Below, piece after piece: positions 36,001-49,544 of a DNA stretch of 64,000 nucleotides (positions are counted from its first letter, which is position 1; every line of letters begins with the position of its first letter). The stretch spans positions 22,151 to 86,150 of the forward strand of contig CAMDTW010000653.1 in assembly GCA_945910005.1 (NCBI GenBank). Reading direction: 5' to 3'. The position numbers were made by a program, and so were the translations under genes. Source of the DNA: Isoperla grammatica (lineage: Eukaryota; Arthropoda; Insecta; Plecoptera; Perlodidae). The notes beneath the pieces were generated by a model. The model ran no database searches. It saw only the letters and a program-made list of their open reading frames with translations, and was not told the origin of the DNA.

Positions 36001-38840
36001 ATCGAAATGTGACAAAATGGACAAATTGTGCTTATTGGAGCCTGAAACGCTCTAAAACAACGATTTGTTAACTTTGGTTGAAACCCTTAGGAATCCCGGC
36101 CGTATGCAAGATTCCTCTTAAAACTGGAAGTTTGTGGTAGATGGACTGAAATCAGCCAATTTCTATTTTTTATGCATATTTTAACCAAAAACGACGAAAA
36201 AACTCAATTTATGCATTTTCATTATACTCTTGAAGAATGCAACATATAATTCTTATTTTTCGACGGATTGTGTAACTTCTATAGAAGTTATCGAAATGTG
36301 ACGAAATGGACAAATTGTGCTTATTGGAGCCTGAAACGCTCTAAAACAACGATTTGTGCAATTTGGTTGAAACCCTTAGGAATCCCAGCCGTATGCAAGA
36401 TTCCTCTTAAAACTGGAAGTTTGTGGTAGATAGACTGAAATCAGCCAATTTCTATTTTTTATGCATATTTTAACCAAAAACGACGAAAAAACTCAATTTA
36501 TGCATTTTCATTATACTCTTGAAGAATGCAGCCAATAATTCTTATTTTTCAACCTAGGGTGTAACTTCTATAGAAGTTATCGAAATGTGACGAAATGGAC
36601 AAATTGTGCTTATTGGAGCCTGAAACGCTCTAAAACAACGATTTGTCAACTTTGGTTGAAACCCTTAGGAATCCCGGCCGTATGCAAGATTCCTCTTAAA
36701 ACTGGAAGTTTGTGGTAGATAGACTGAAATCAGCCAATTTCTATTTTTTATGCATATTTTAACCAAAAACGACGAAAAAACTCAATTTATGCATTTTCAT
36801 TATACTCTTGAAGAATGCAACCTATAATTCTTATTTTTCGACGGAGGGTGTAACTTCTATAGAAGTTATCAAAATGTGACAAAATGGACAAATTGTGCTT
36901 ATTGGAGCCTGAAACGCTCTAAAACAACGATTTGTTAACTTTGGTTGAAACCCTTAGGAATCCCGGCCGTATGCAAGATTCCTCTTAAAACTGGAAGTTT
37001 GTGGTAGATAGACTGAAATCAGCCAATTTCTATTTTTTATGCATATTTTAACCAAAAACGACGAAAAAACTCAATTTATGCATTTTCATTATACTCTTGA
37101 AGAATGCAACATATAATTCTTATTTTTCGACGGATTGTGTAACTTCTATAGAAGTTATCGAAATGTGACGAAATGGACAAATTGTGCTTATTGGAGCCTG
37201 AAACGCTCTAAAACAACGATTTGTGCAATTTGGTTGAAACCCTTAGGAATCCCAGCCGTATGCAAGATTCCTCTTAAAACTGGAAGTTTGTGGTAGATAG
37301 ACTAAAATCAGCCAATTCCTATATTTTATGCATATTTTAACCAAAAACGACGAAAAAACTCAATTAATGCATTTTCATTATACTCTTGAAGAATGCAGCC
37401 TATAATTCTTATTTTTCACCCTAGGTTGTAACTTCTATAGAAGTTATCGAAATGTGACGAAATGGACAAATTGTGCTTATTGGAGCCTGAAACGCTCTAA
37501 AACAACGATTTGTCAACTTTGGTTGAAACCCTTAGGAATCCCGGCCGTATGCAAGATTCCTCTTAAAACTGGAAGTTTGTGGTAGATAGACTGAAATCAG
37601 CCAATTTCTATTTTTTATGCATATTTTAACCAAAAACGACGAAAAAACTCAATTTATGCATTTTCATTATACTCTTGAAGAATGCAACCTATAATTCTTA
37701 TTTTTCGACGGAGGGTGTAACTTCTATAGAAGTTATCGAAATGTGACGAAATGGACAAATTGTGCTTATTGGAGCCTGAAACGCTCTAAAACAACGATTT
37801 GTGCAATTTGGTTGAAACCCTTAGGAATCCCGGCCGTATGCAAGATTCCTCTTAAAACTGGAAGTTTGTGGTAGATAGACTGAAATCAGCCAATTTCTAT
37901 TTTTTATGCATATTTTAACCAAAAACGACGAAAAAACTCAATTTATGCATTTTCATTATACTCTTGAAGAATGCAGCCTATAATTCTTATTTTTCAACCT
38001 AGGGTGTAACTTCTATAGAAGTTATCGAAATGTGACGAAATGGACAAATTGTGCTTATTGGAGCCTGAAACGCTCTAAAACAACGATTTGTGCAATTTGG
38101 TTGAAACCCTTAGGAATCCCAGCCGTATGCAAGATTCCTCTTAAAACTGGAAGTTTGTGGTAGATAGACTAAAATCAGCCAATTCCTATATTTTATGCAT
38201 ATTTTAACCAAAAACGACGAAAAAACTCAATTAATGCATTTTCATTATACTCTTGAAGAATGCAGCCTATAATTCTTATTTTTCACCCTAGGGTGTAACT
38301 TCTATAGAAGTTATCGAAATGTGACGAAATGGACAAATTGTGCTTATTAGAGCCTGAAACGCTCTAAAACAACGATTTGTCAACTTTGGTTGAAACCCTT
38401 AGGAATCCCGGCCGTATGCAAGATTCCTCTTAAAACTGGAAGTTTGTGGTAGATAGACTGAAATCAGCCAATTTCTATTTTTTATGCATATTTTAACCAA
38501 AAACGACGAAAAAACTCAATTTATGCATTTTCATTATACTCTTGAAGAATGCAACCTATAATTCTTATTTTTCGACGGAGGGTGTAACTTCTATAGAAGT
38601 TATCGAAATGTGACGAAATGGACAAATTGTGCTTATTGGAGCCTGAAACGCTCTAAAACAACGATTTGTGCAATTTGGTTGAAACCCTTAGGAATCCCAG
38701 CCGTATGCAAGATTCCTCTTAAAACTGGAAGTTTGTGGTAGATAGACTGAAATCAGCCAATTTCTATTTTTTATGCATATTTTAACCAAAAACGACGAAA
38801 AAACTCAATTTATGCATTTTCATTATACTCTTGAAGAATG
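33082..38840 (+). repeat. Duplicated satellite block X, copy 1 (about 5.76 kb)
   Basis: Starts at a CACCCTAGGG variant and matches 55044-60800 at an offset of 21,962 bp (76 monomers less 2 bp). Matching landmarks include TATTTTCTATAG (33961 and 55923), GAAGTTGTCG (35129 and 57091) and TTCCTATATTTTATG (37317 and 59279). Its first part also recurs at 47531. One private difference is GCAGCCAATAATTC near 36530, which is GCAGCCTATAATTC in the partner. The right end is approximate. Confidence 0.75.
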
Positions 38841-41800
38841 CAGCCTATAATTCTTATTTTTCAACCTAGGGTGTAACTTCTATAGAAGTTATCGAAATGT
38901 GACGAAATGGACAAATTGTGCTAATTGGAGCCTGAAACGCTCTAAAACAACGATTTGTCAACTTTGGTTGAAACCCTTAGGAATCCCGGCCGTATGCAAG
39001 ATTCCTCTTAAAACTGGAAGTTTGTGGTAGATATACTAAAATCAGCCAATTTCTATTTTTTATGCATATTTTAACCAAAAACGACCAAAAAACTCAATTT
39101 ATGCATTTTCATTATACTCTTGAAGAATGCAACCTATAATTCTTATTTTTCGACGGAGGGTGTAACTTCTATAGAAGTTATCGAAATGTGACAATATGGA
39201 CAAATTGTGCTTATTGGAGCCTGAAACGCTCTAAAACAACGATTTGTCAACTTTGGTTGAAACCCTTAGGAATCCCGGCCGTATGCAAGATTCCTCTTAA
39301 AACTGGAAGTTTGTGGTAGATAGACTAAAATCAGCCAATTTCTATTTTTTATGCATATTTTAACCAAAAACGACCAAAAAACTCAATTTATGCATTTTCA
39401 TTATACTCTTGAAGAATGCAACCTATAATTCTTATTTTTCGACGGAGGGTGTAACTTCTATAGAAGTTATCGAAATGTGACAAAATGGAACAAATTGTGC
39501 TTATTGGAGCCTGAAACGCTCTAAAACAACGATTTGTTAACTTTGGTTGAAACCCTTAGGAATCCCGGCCGTATGCAAGATTCCTCTTAAAACTGGAAGT
39601 TTGTGGTAGATAGACTAAAATCAGCCAATTTCTATTTTTTATGCATATTTTTACCAAAAACGACCAAAAAACTCAATTTATGCATTTTCATTATACTCTT
39701 GAAGAATGCAGCCTATAATTCTTATTTTTCAACCTAGGGTGTAACTTCTATAGAAGTTATCGAAATGTGACGAAATGGACAAATTGTGCTTATTGGAGCC
39801 TTAAACGCTCTAAAACAACGATTTGTCAACTTTGGTTGAAACCCTTAGGAATCCCGGCCGTATGCAAGATTCCTCTTAAAACTGGAAGTTTGTGGTAGAT
39901 AGACTGAAATCAGCCAATTTCTATTTTTTATGCATATTTTAACCAAAAACGACGAAAAAACTCAATTTATGCATTTTCATTATACTCTTGAAGAATGCAA
40001 CCTATAATTCTTATTTTTCGACGGAGGGTGTAACTTCTATAGAAGTTATCGAAATGTGACAAAATGGACAAATTGTGCTTATTGGAGCCTGAAACGCTCT
40101 AAAACAACGATTTGTTAACTTTGGTTGAAACCCTTAGGAATCCCGGCCGTATGCAAGATTCCTCTTAAAACTGGAAGTTTGTGGTAGATAGACTGAAATC
40201 AGCCAATTTCTATTTTTTATGCATATTTTAACCAAAAACGACGAAAAAACTCAATTTTTGCATTTTCATTATACTCTTGAAGAATGCAACCTATAATTCT
40301 TATTTTTCGACGGATTGTGTAACTTCTATAAAAGTTATCGAAATGTGACGAAATGGACAAATTGTGCTTATTGGAGCCTGAAACGCTCTAAAACAACGAT
40401 TTGTGCAATTTGGTTGAAACCCTTAGGAATCCCAGCCGTATGCAAGATTCCTCTTAAAACTGGAAGTTTGTGGTAGATAGACTAAAATCAGCCAATTTCT
40501 ATATTTTATGCATATTTTAACCAAAAACGACGAAAAAACTCAATTTATGCATTTTCATTATACTCTTGAAGAATGCAGCCTATAATTCTTATTTTTCAAC
40601 CTAGGGTGTAACTTCTATAGAAGTTATCGAAATGTGACGAAATGGACAAATTGTGCTTATTGGAGCCTGAAACGCTCTAAAACAACGATTTGTCAACTTT
40701 GGTTGAAACCCTTAGGAATCCCGGCCGTATGCAAGATTCCTCTTAAAACTGGAAGTTTGTGGTAGATAGACTGAAATCAGCCAATTTCTATTTTTTATGC
40801 ATATTTTAACCAAAAACGACGAAAAAACTCAATTTATGCATTTTCATTATACTCTTGAAGAATGCAACCTATAATTCTTATTTTTCGACGGAGGGTGTTA
40901 CTTCTATAGAAGTTATCGAAATGTGACAAAATGGACAAATTGTGCTTATTGGAGCCTGAAACGCTCTAAAACAACGATTTGTTAACTTTGGTTGAAACCC
41001 TTAGGAATCCCGGCCGTATGCAAGATTCCTCTTAAAACTGGAAGTTTGTGGTAGATAGACTGAAATCAGCCAATTTCTATTTTTTATGCATATTTTAACC
41101 AAAAACGACGAAAAAACTCAATTTATGCATTTTCATTATACTCTTGAAGAATGCAACCTATAATTCTTATTTTTCGACGGATTGTGTAACTTCTATAGAA
41201 GTTATCGAAATGTGACGAAATGGACAAATTGTGCTTATTGGAGCCTGAAACGCTCTAAAACAACGATTTGTGCAATTTGGTTGAAACCCTTAGGAATCCC
41301 AGCCGTATGCAAGATTCCTCTTAAAACTGGAAGTTTGTGGTAGATAGACTAAAATCAGCCAATTTCTATATTTTATGCATATTTTAACCAAAAACGACGA
41401 AAAAACTCAATTTATGCATTTTCATTATACTCTTGAAGAATGCAGCCTATAATTCTTATTTTTCAACCTAGGGTGTAACTTCCATAGAAGTTATCGAAAT
41501 GTGACGAAATGGACAAATTGTGCTAATTGGAGCCTGAAACGCTCTAAAACAACGATTTGTCAACTTTGGTTGAAACCCTTAGGAATCCCGGCCGTATGCA
41601 AGATTCCTCTTAAAACTTGAAGTTTGTGGTAGATAGACTGAAATCAGCCAATTTCTATTTTTTATGCATATTTTAACCAAAAACGACGAGAAAACTCAAT
41701 TTATGCATTTTCATTATACTCTTGAAGAATGCAACCTATAATTCTTATTTTTCGACGGATTGTGTAACTTCTATAGAAGTTATCGAAATGTGACGAAATG

Positions 41801-42899
41801 GACAAATTGTGCTTATTGGAGCCTGAAACGCTCTAAAACAACGATTTGTGCATTTTGGTTGAAACCCTTAGGAATCCCAGCCGTATGCAAGATTCCTCTT
41901 AAAACTGGAAGTTTGTGGTAGATAGACTAAAATCAGCCAATTTCTATATTTTATGCATATTTTAACCAAAAACGACGAAAAAACTCAATTTATGCATTTT
42001 CATTATACTCTTGAAGAATGCAGCCTATAATTCTTATTTTTTAACCTAGAGTGTAACTTCTATAGAAGTTATCGAAATGTGACGAAATGGACAAATTGTG
42101 CTTATTGAAGCCTGAAACGCTCTAAAACAACGATTTGTCAACTTTGGTTGAAACCCTTAGGAATCCCGGCCGTATGCAAGATTCCTCTTAAAACTGGAAG
42201 TTTGTGGTAGATAGACTGAAATCAGCCAATTTCTATTTTTTATGCATATTTTAACCAAAAACGACGAAAAAACTCAATTTATGCATTTTCATTATAATCT
42301 TGAAGAATGCAACCTATAATTCTTATTTTTCGACGGAGGGTGTAACTTCTATAGAAGTTATCGAAATGTGACAAAATGGACAAATTGTGCTTATTGGAGC
42401 CTGAAACGCTCTAAAACAACGATTTGTTAACTTTGGTTGAAACCCTTAGGAATCCCGGCCGTATGCAAGATTCCTCTTAAAACTGGAAGTTTGTGGTAGA
42501 TAGACTGAAATCAGCCAATTTCTATTTTTTATGCATATTTTAACCAAAAACGACGAAAAAACTCAATTTATGCATTTTCATTATACTCTTGAAGAATGCA
42601 ACCTATAATTCTTATTTTTCGACGGATTGTGTAACTTCTATAGAAGTTATCGAAATGTGACGAAATGGACAAATTGTGCTTATTGGAGCCTGAAACGCTC
42701 TAAAACAACGATTTGTGCAATTTGGTTGAAACCCTTAGGAATCCCAGCCGTATGCAAGATTCCTCTTAAAACTGGAAGTTTGTGGTAGATAGACTAAAAT
42801 CAGCCAATTTCTATATTTTATGCATATTTTAACCAAAAACGACGAAAAAACTCAATTTATGCATTTTCATTATACTCTTGAAGAATGCAGCCTATAATT

Positions 42900-45800
42900 C
42901 TTATTTTTCAACCTAGGGTGTAACTTCTATAGAAGTTATCGAAATGTGACGAAATGGACAAATTGTGCTTATTGGAGCCTGAAACGCTCTAAAACAACGA
43001 TTTGTCAACTTTGGTTGAAACCCTTAGGAATCCCGGCCGTATGCAAGATTCCTCTTAAAACTGGAAGTTTGTGGTAGATAGACTGAAATCAGCCAATTTC
43101 TATTTTTTATGCATATTTTAACCAAAGCGACGAAAAAACTCAATTTATGCATTTTCATTATACTCTTGAAGAATGCAACCTATAATTCTTATTTTTCGAC
43201 GGAGGGTGTAACTTCTATAGAAGTTATCGAAATGTGACGAAATGGACAAATTGTGCTTATTGGAGCCTGAAACGCTCTATAACAACGATTTGTGCAATTT
43301 GGTTGAAACCCTTAGGAATCCCAGCCGTATGCAAGATTCCTCTTAAAACTGGAAGTTTGTGGTAGATAGACTAAAATCAGCCAATTTCTATATTTTATGC
43401 ATATTTTAACCAAAAACGACGAAAAAACTCAATTTATGCATTTTCATTATACTCTTGAAGAATGCAGCCTATAATTCTTATTTTTCAACGTGGTTGTAAC
43501 TTCTATAGGAGTTATCGAAATGTGACGAAATGGACAAATTGTGCTTATTGGAGCCTGAAACGCTCTTAAACAACGATTTGTCAACTTTGGTTGAAACCCT
43601 AAGGAATCCCGGCCGTATGCAAGATTCCTCTTAAAACTGGAAGTTTGTGGTAGATAGACTAAAATCAGCCAATTTCTATATTTTATGCATATTTTAACCA
43701 AAAACGACGAAAAAACTCAATTTATGCATTTTCATTATACTCTTGAAGAATGCAACCTATAATTCTTATTTTTCGACGGAGGGTGTAACTTCAATAGAAG
43801 TTATCGAAATGTGACGAAATGGACAAATTGTGCTTATTGGAGCCTGAAACGCTCTAAAACAACGATTTGTGCAATTTGGTTGAACCCTTAGGAATCCCAG
43901 CCGTATGCAAGATTCCTCTTAAAACTGGAAGTTTGTGGTAGATAGACTAAAATCAGCCAATTTCTATATTTTATGCATATTTTAACCAAAAACGACGAAA
44001 AAACTCAATTTATGCATTTATATTATACTCTTGAAGAATGCAGCCTATAATTCTTATTTTTCAACGGAGGGTGTAACATCTATAGAAGTTATCGAAATGT
44101 GACGAAATGGACAAATTGTGCTTATTGGAGCCTGAAACGCTCTAAAACAACGATTTGTTAACTTTGGTTGAAACCCTTAGGAATCCCGGCCGTATGCAAG
44201 ATTCCTCTTAAAACTGGAAGTTTGTGGTAGATGGACTGAAATAAGCCAATTTCTATTTTTTATGCATATTTTAACCAAAAACGACGAAAAAACTCAATTT
44301 ATGCATTTTCATTATACTCTTGAAGAATGCAACCTATAATTCTTATTTTTCGACGGATTGTGTAACTTCTATAGAAGTTATCGAAATGTGACGAAATGGA
44401 CAAATTGTGCTTATTGGAGCCTGAAACGCTCTAAAACAACGATTTGTGCAATTTGGTTGAAACCCTTAGGAATCCCAGCCGTATGCAAGATTCCTCTTTA
44501 AACTGGAAGTTTGTAATAGATAGACTAAAATCAGCCAATTTCTATATTTTATGCATATTTTAACCAAAAACGACGAAAAAACTCAATTTATGCATTTTCA
44601 TTATACTCTTGAAGAATGCAACCTATAATTCTTATTTTTCGACGGAGGGTGTAACTTCTATAGAAGTTATCGAAATGTGACAAAATGGACAAATTGTGCT
44701 TGTTGGAGCCTGAAACGCTCTAAAACAACGATTTGTTAACTTTGGTTGAAACCCTTAGGAATCCCGGCCGTATGCAAGATTCCTCTTAAAACTGGAAGTT
44801 TGTGGTAGATAGACTGAAATCAGCCAATTTCTATTTTTTATGCATATTTTAACCAAAAACGACGAAAAAACTCAATTTATGCATTTTCATTATACTCTTG
44901 AAGAATGCAACCTATAATTCTTATTTTTCGACGGATTGTGTAACTTCTATAGAAGTTATCGAAATGTGACGAAATGGACAAATTGTGCTTATTGGAGCCT
45001 GAAACGCTCTAAAACAACGATTTGTGCAATTTGGTTGAAACCCTTAGGAATCCCAGCCGTATGCAAGATTCCTCTTTAAACTGGAAGTTTGTGGTAGATA
45101 GACTAAAATCAGCCAATTTCTATATTTTATGCATATTTTAACCAAAAACGACGAAAAAACTCAATTTATGCATTTTCATTATACTCTTGAAGAATGCAGC
45201 CTATAATTCTTATTTTTCAACGGAGGGTGTAACTTCTATAGAAGTTTTTGAAATGTGACGAAATGGACAAATTGTGCTTATTGGAGCCTGAAACGCTCTA
45301 AAACAACGATTTGTTAACTTTGTTTGAAACCCTTAGAAATCCCAGCCGTATGCAAGATTCCTCTTAAAACTGGAAGTTTGTGGTAGATAGACTAAAATCA
45401 GCCAATTTCTATATTTTATGCATATTTTAACCAAAAACGACGAAAAAACTCAATTTATGCATTTTCATTATACTCTTGAAGAATGAAGCCTTTAATTCTT
45501 ATTTTTCAACGGAGGGTGTAACTTCTATAGAAGTTATCAAAATGTGACGAAATGGACAAATTGTGCTAATTGGAGCCTGAAACGCTCTAAAACAACGATT
45601 TGTCAACTTTGGTTGAAACCCTTAGGAATCCCGGCCGTATGCAAGATTCCTCTTAAAACTGGAAGTTTGTGGTAGATATACTAAAATCAGCCAATTTCTA
45701 TTTTTTATGCATATTTTAACCAAAAACGACCAAAAAACTCAATTTATGCATTTTCATTATACTCTTGAAGAATGCAACCTATAATTCTTATTTTTCGACG

Positions 45801-47530
45801 GAGGGTGTAACTTCTATAGAAGTTATCGAAATGTGACAAAATGGACAAATTGTGCTTATTGGAGCCTGAAACGCTCTAAAACAACGATTTCTTAACTTTG
45901 GTTGAAACCCTTAGGAATCCCGGCCGTATGCAAGATTCCTCTTAAAACTGGAAGTTTGTGGTAGATAGACTGAAATCAGCCAATTTCTATTTTTTATGCA
46001 TATTTTAACCAAAAACGACGAAAAAACTCAATTTATGCATTTTCATTATACTCTTGAAGAATGCAACCTATAATTCTTATTTTTCGACGGATTGTGTAAC
46101 TTCTATAGAAGTTATCGAAATGTGACGAAATGGACAAATTGTGCTTATTGGAGCCTGAAACGCTCTAAAACAACGATTTGTGCAATTTGGTTGAAACCCT
46201 TAGGAATCCCAGCCGTATGCAAGATTCCTCTTAAAACTGGAAGTTTGTGGTAGATAGACTAAAATCAGCCAATTTCTATATTTTATGCATATTTTAACCA
46301 AAAACGACGAAAAAACTCAATTTATGCATTTTCATTATACTCTTGAAGAATGCAGCCTATAATTCTTATTTTTCAACCTAGGGTGTAACTTCTATAGAAG
46401 TTATCGAAATGTGACAAAATGGACAAATTGTGCTAATTGGAGCCTGAAACGCTCTAAAACAACGATTTGTCAACTTTGGTTGAAACCCTTTGGAATCCCG
46501 GCCGTATGCAAGATTCCTCTTAAAACTGGAAGTTTGTGGTAGATATACTAAAATCAGCCAATTTCTATTTTTTATGCATATTATAACCAAAAACGACCAA
46601 AAAACTCAATTTATGCATTTTCATTATACTCTTGAAGAATGCAACCTATAATTCTTATTTTTCGACGGAGGGTGTAACTTCTATAGAAGTTATCGAAATG
46701 TGACAAAATGGACAAATTGTGCTTATTGGAGCCTGAAACGCTCTAAAACAACGATTTGTTAACTTTGGTTGAAACCCTTAGGAATCCCGGCCGTATGCAA
46801 GATTCCTCTTTAAACTGGAAGTTTGTGGTAGATAGACTAAAATCAGCCAATTTCTATATTTTATGCATATTTTAACCAAAAACGACGAAAAAACTCAATT
46901 TATGCATTTTCATTATACTCTTGAAGAATGCAGCCTATAATTCTTATTTTTCAACGGAGGGTGTAACTTCTATAGAAGTTTTTGAAATGTGACGAAATGG
47001 ACAAATTGTGCTTATTGGAGCCTGAAACGCTCTAAAACAACGATTTGTCAACTTTGTTTGAAACCCTTAGAAATCCCAGCCGTATGCAAGATTCCTCTTA
47101 AAACTGGAAGTTTGTGGTAGATAGACTAAAATCAGCCAATTTCTATATTTTATGCATATTTTAACCAAAAACGACGAAAAAACTCAATTTATGCATTTTC
47201 ATTATACTCTTGAAGAATGAAGCCTTTAATTCTTATTTTTCAACGGGGGGTGTAACTTCTATAGAAGTTATCGAAATGTGACGAAATGAACAAATTGTGC
47301 TAATTGGAGCCTGAAACGCTCTAAAACAACGATTTGTCAACTTTAATTTAAAACCCTTAGGAATCCCGGCCGTATGCAAGATTCCTCTTAAAACTGGAAG
47401 TTTGTGGTAGATAGACTAAAATCAGCCAATTTCTATTTTTTATGCATATTTTAACCAAAAACGACCAAAACACTCAATTTATGCATTTTCATTATACTCT
47501 TGAAGAATGCAACCTATAATTCTTATTTTT
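42900..47530 (+). repeat. Duplicated satellite block A, copy 1
   Basis: Matches 49545-55043. Landmarks at an offset of 6,645 bp (23 monomers less 2 bp) include ACCAAAGCGACG (43121 and 49766) and the CAACGTGGTTG monomer with TATAGGAGTT (near 43490 and 50135). Beyond about 46.3 kb the offset becomes 7,513 bp, because this copy lacks one 867-bp trimer that the partner has at about 53.03-53.89 kb. The same trimer is present near 21.5-22.4 kb, so a deletion here is likelier than an insertion there. The left end is approximate. Confidence 0.75.
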
Positions 47531-49480
47531 CACCCTAGGGTGTAACTTCTATAGAAGTTATCGAAATGTGACGAAATGGACAAATTGTGCTTATTGGAGC
47601 CTGAAACGCTCTAAAACAACGATTTGTCAACTTTGGTTGAAACCCTTAGGAATCCCGGCCGTATGCAAGATTCCTCTTAAAACTGGAAGTTTGTGGTAGA
47701 TAGACTGAAATCAGCCAATTTCTATTTTTTATGCATATTTTAACCAAAAACGACGAAAAAACTCAATTTATGCATTTTCATTATACTCTTGAAGAATGCA
47801 ACCTATAATTCTTATTTTTCGACGGAGGGTGTAACTTCTATAGAAGTTATCGAAATGTGACGAAATGGACAAATTGTGCTTATTGGAGCCTGAAACGCTC
47901 TAAAACAACGATTTGTGCAATTTGGTTGAAACCCTTAGGAATCCCAGCCGTATGCAAGATTCCTCTTAAAACTGGAAGTTTGTGGTAGATAGACTGAAAT
48001 CAGCCAATTTCTATTTTTTATGCATATTTTAACCAAAAACGACGAAAAAACTCAATTTATGCATTTTCATTATACTCTTGAAGAATGCAACCTATAATTC
48101 TTATTTTTCGACGGAGGGTGTAACCTCTATAGAAGTTATCGAAATGTGACAAAATGGACAAATTGTGCTTATTGGAGCCTGAAACGCTCTAAAACAACGA
48201 TTTGTTAACTTTGGTTGAAACCCTTAGGAATCCCGGCCGTATGCAAGATTCCTCTTAAAAATGGAAGTTTGTGGTAGATAGACTGAAATCAGCCAATTTC
48301 TATTTTTTATGCATATTTTAACCAAAAACGACGAAAAAACTCAATTTATGCATTTTCATTATACTCTTGAAGAATGCAACCTATAATTCTTATTTTTCGA
48401 CGGATTGTGTATTTTCTATAGAAGTTATCGAAATGTGACGAAATGGACAAATTGTGCTTATTGGTGCCTGAAACGCTCTAAAACAACGATTTGTGCAATT
48501 TGGTTGAAACCCTTAGGAATCCCAGCCGTATGCAAGATTCCTCTTAAAACTGGAAGTTTGTGGTAGATAGACTAAAATCAGCCAATTTCTATATTTTATG
48601 CATATTTTAACCAAAAACGACGAAAAAACTCAATTTATGCATTTTCATTATACTCTTGAAGAATGCAGCCTATAATTCTTATTTTTCAACCTAGGGTGTA
48701 ACTTCTATAGAAGTTATCGAAATGTGACGAAATGGACAAATTGTGCTTATTGGAGCCTGAAACGCTCTAAAACAACGATTTGTGCAATTTGGTTGAAACC
48801 CTTAGGAATCCCAGCCGTATGCAAGATTCCTCTTAAAACTGGAAGTTTGTGGTAGATAGACTAAAATCAGCCAATTCCTATATTTTATGCATATTTTAAC
48901 CAAAAACGACGAAAAAACTCAATTAATGCATTTTCATTATACTCTTGAAGAATGCAGCCTATAATTCTTATTTTTCACCCTAGGGTGTAACTTCTATAGA
49001 AGTTATTGAAATGTGACGAAATGGACAAATTGTGCTTATTAGAGCCTGAAACGCTCTAAAACAACGATTTGTCAACTTTGGTTGAAACCCTTAGGAATCC
49101 CGGCCGTATGCAAGATTCCTCTTAAAACTGGAAGTTTGTGGTAGATAGACTGAAATCAGCCAATTTCTATTTTTTATGCATATTTTAACCAAAAACGACG
49201 AAAAAACTCAATTTATGCATTTTCATTATACTCTTGAAGAATGCAACCTATAATTCTTATTTTTCGACGGAGGGTGTAACTTCTATAGAAGTTATCGAAA
49301 TGTGACGAAATGGACAAATTGTGCTTATTGGAGCCTGAAACGCTCTAAAACAACGATTTGTGCAATTTGGTTGAAACCCTTAGGAATCCCAGCCGTATGC
49401 AAGATTCCTCTTAAAACTGGAAGTTTGTGGTAGATAGACTGAAATCAGCCAATTTCTATTTTTTATGCATATTTTAACCA
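47531..49480 (+). repeat. Partial copy of satellite block X
   Basis: Begins at the same CACCCTAGGG landmark as 33082 (offset 14,449 bp, 50 monomers less 1 bp) and 55044. It contains the same TATTTTCTATAG and TTCCTATATT landmarks. It ends in a hybrid monomer near 49430-49560 that has a type C/D first half (GACTGAAATC, TTTTTTATGC) and a type B second half (GCAGCC, CAACCTAGGG). This marks a recombination joint. Confidence 0.7.
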
Positions 49481-49544
49481 AAAACGAAGAAAAAACTCAA
49501 TTTATGCATTTTCATTATACTCTTGAAGAATGCAGCCTATAATT

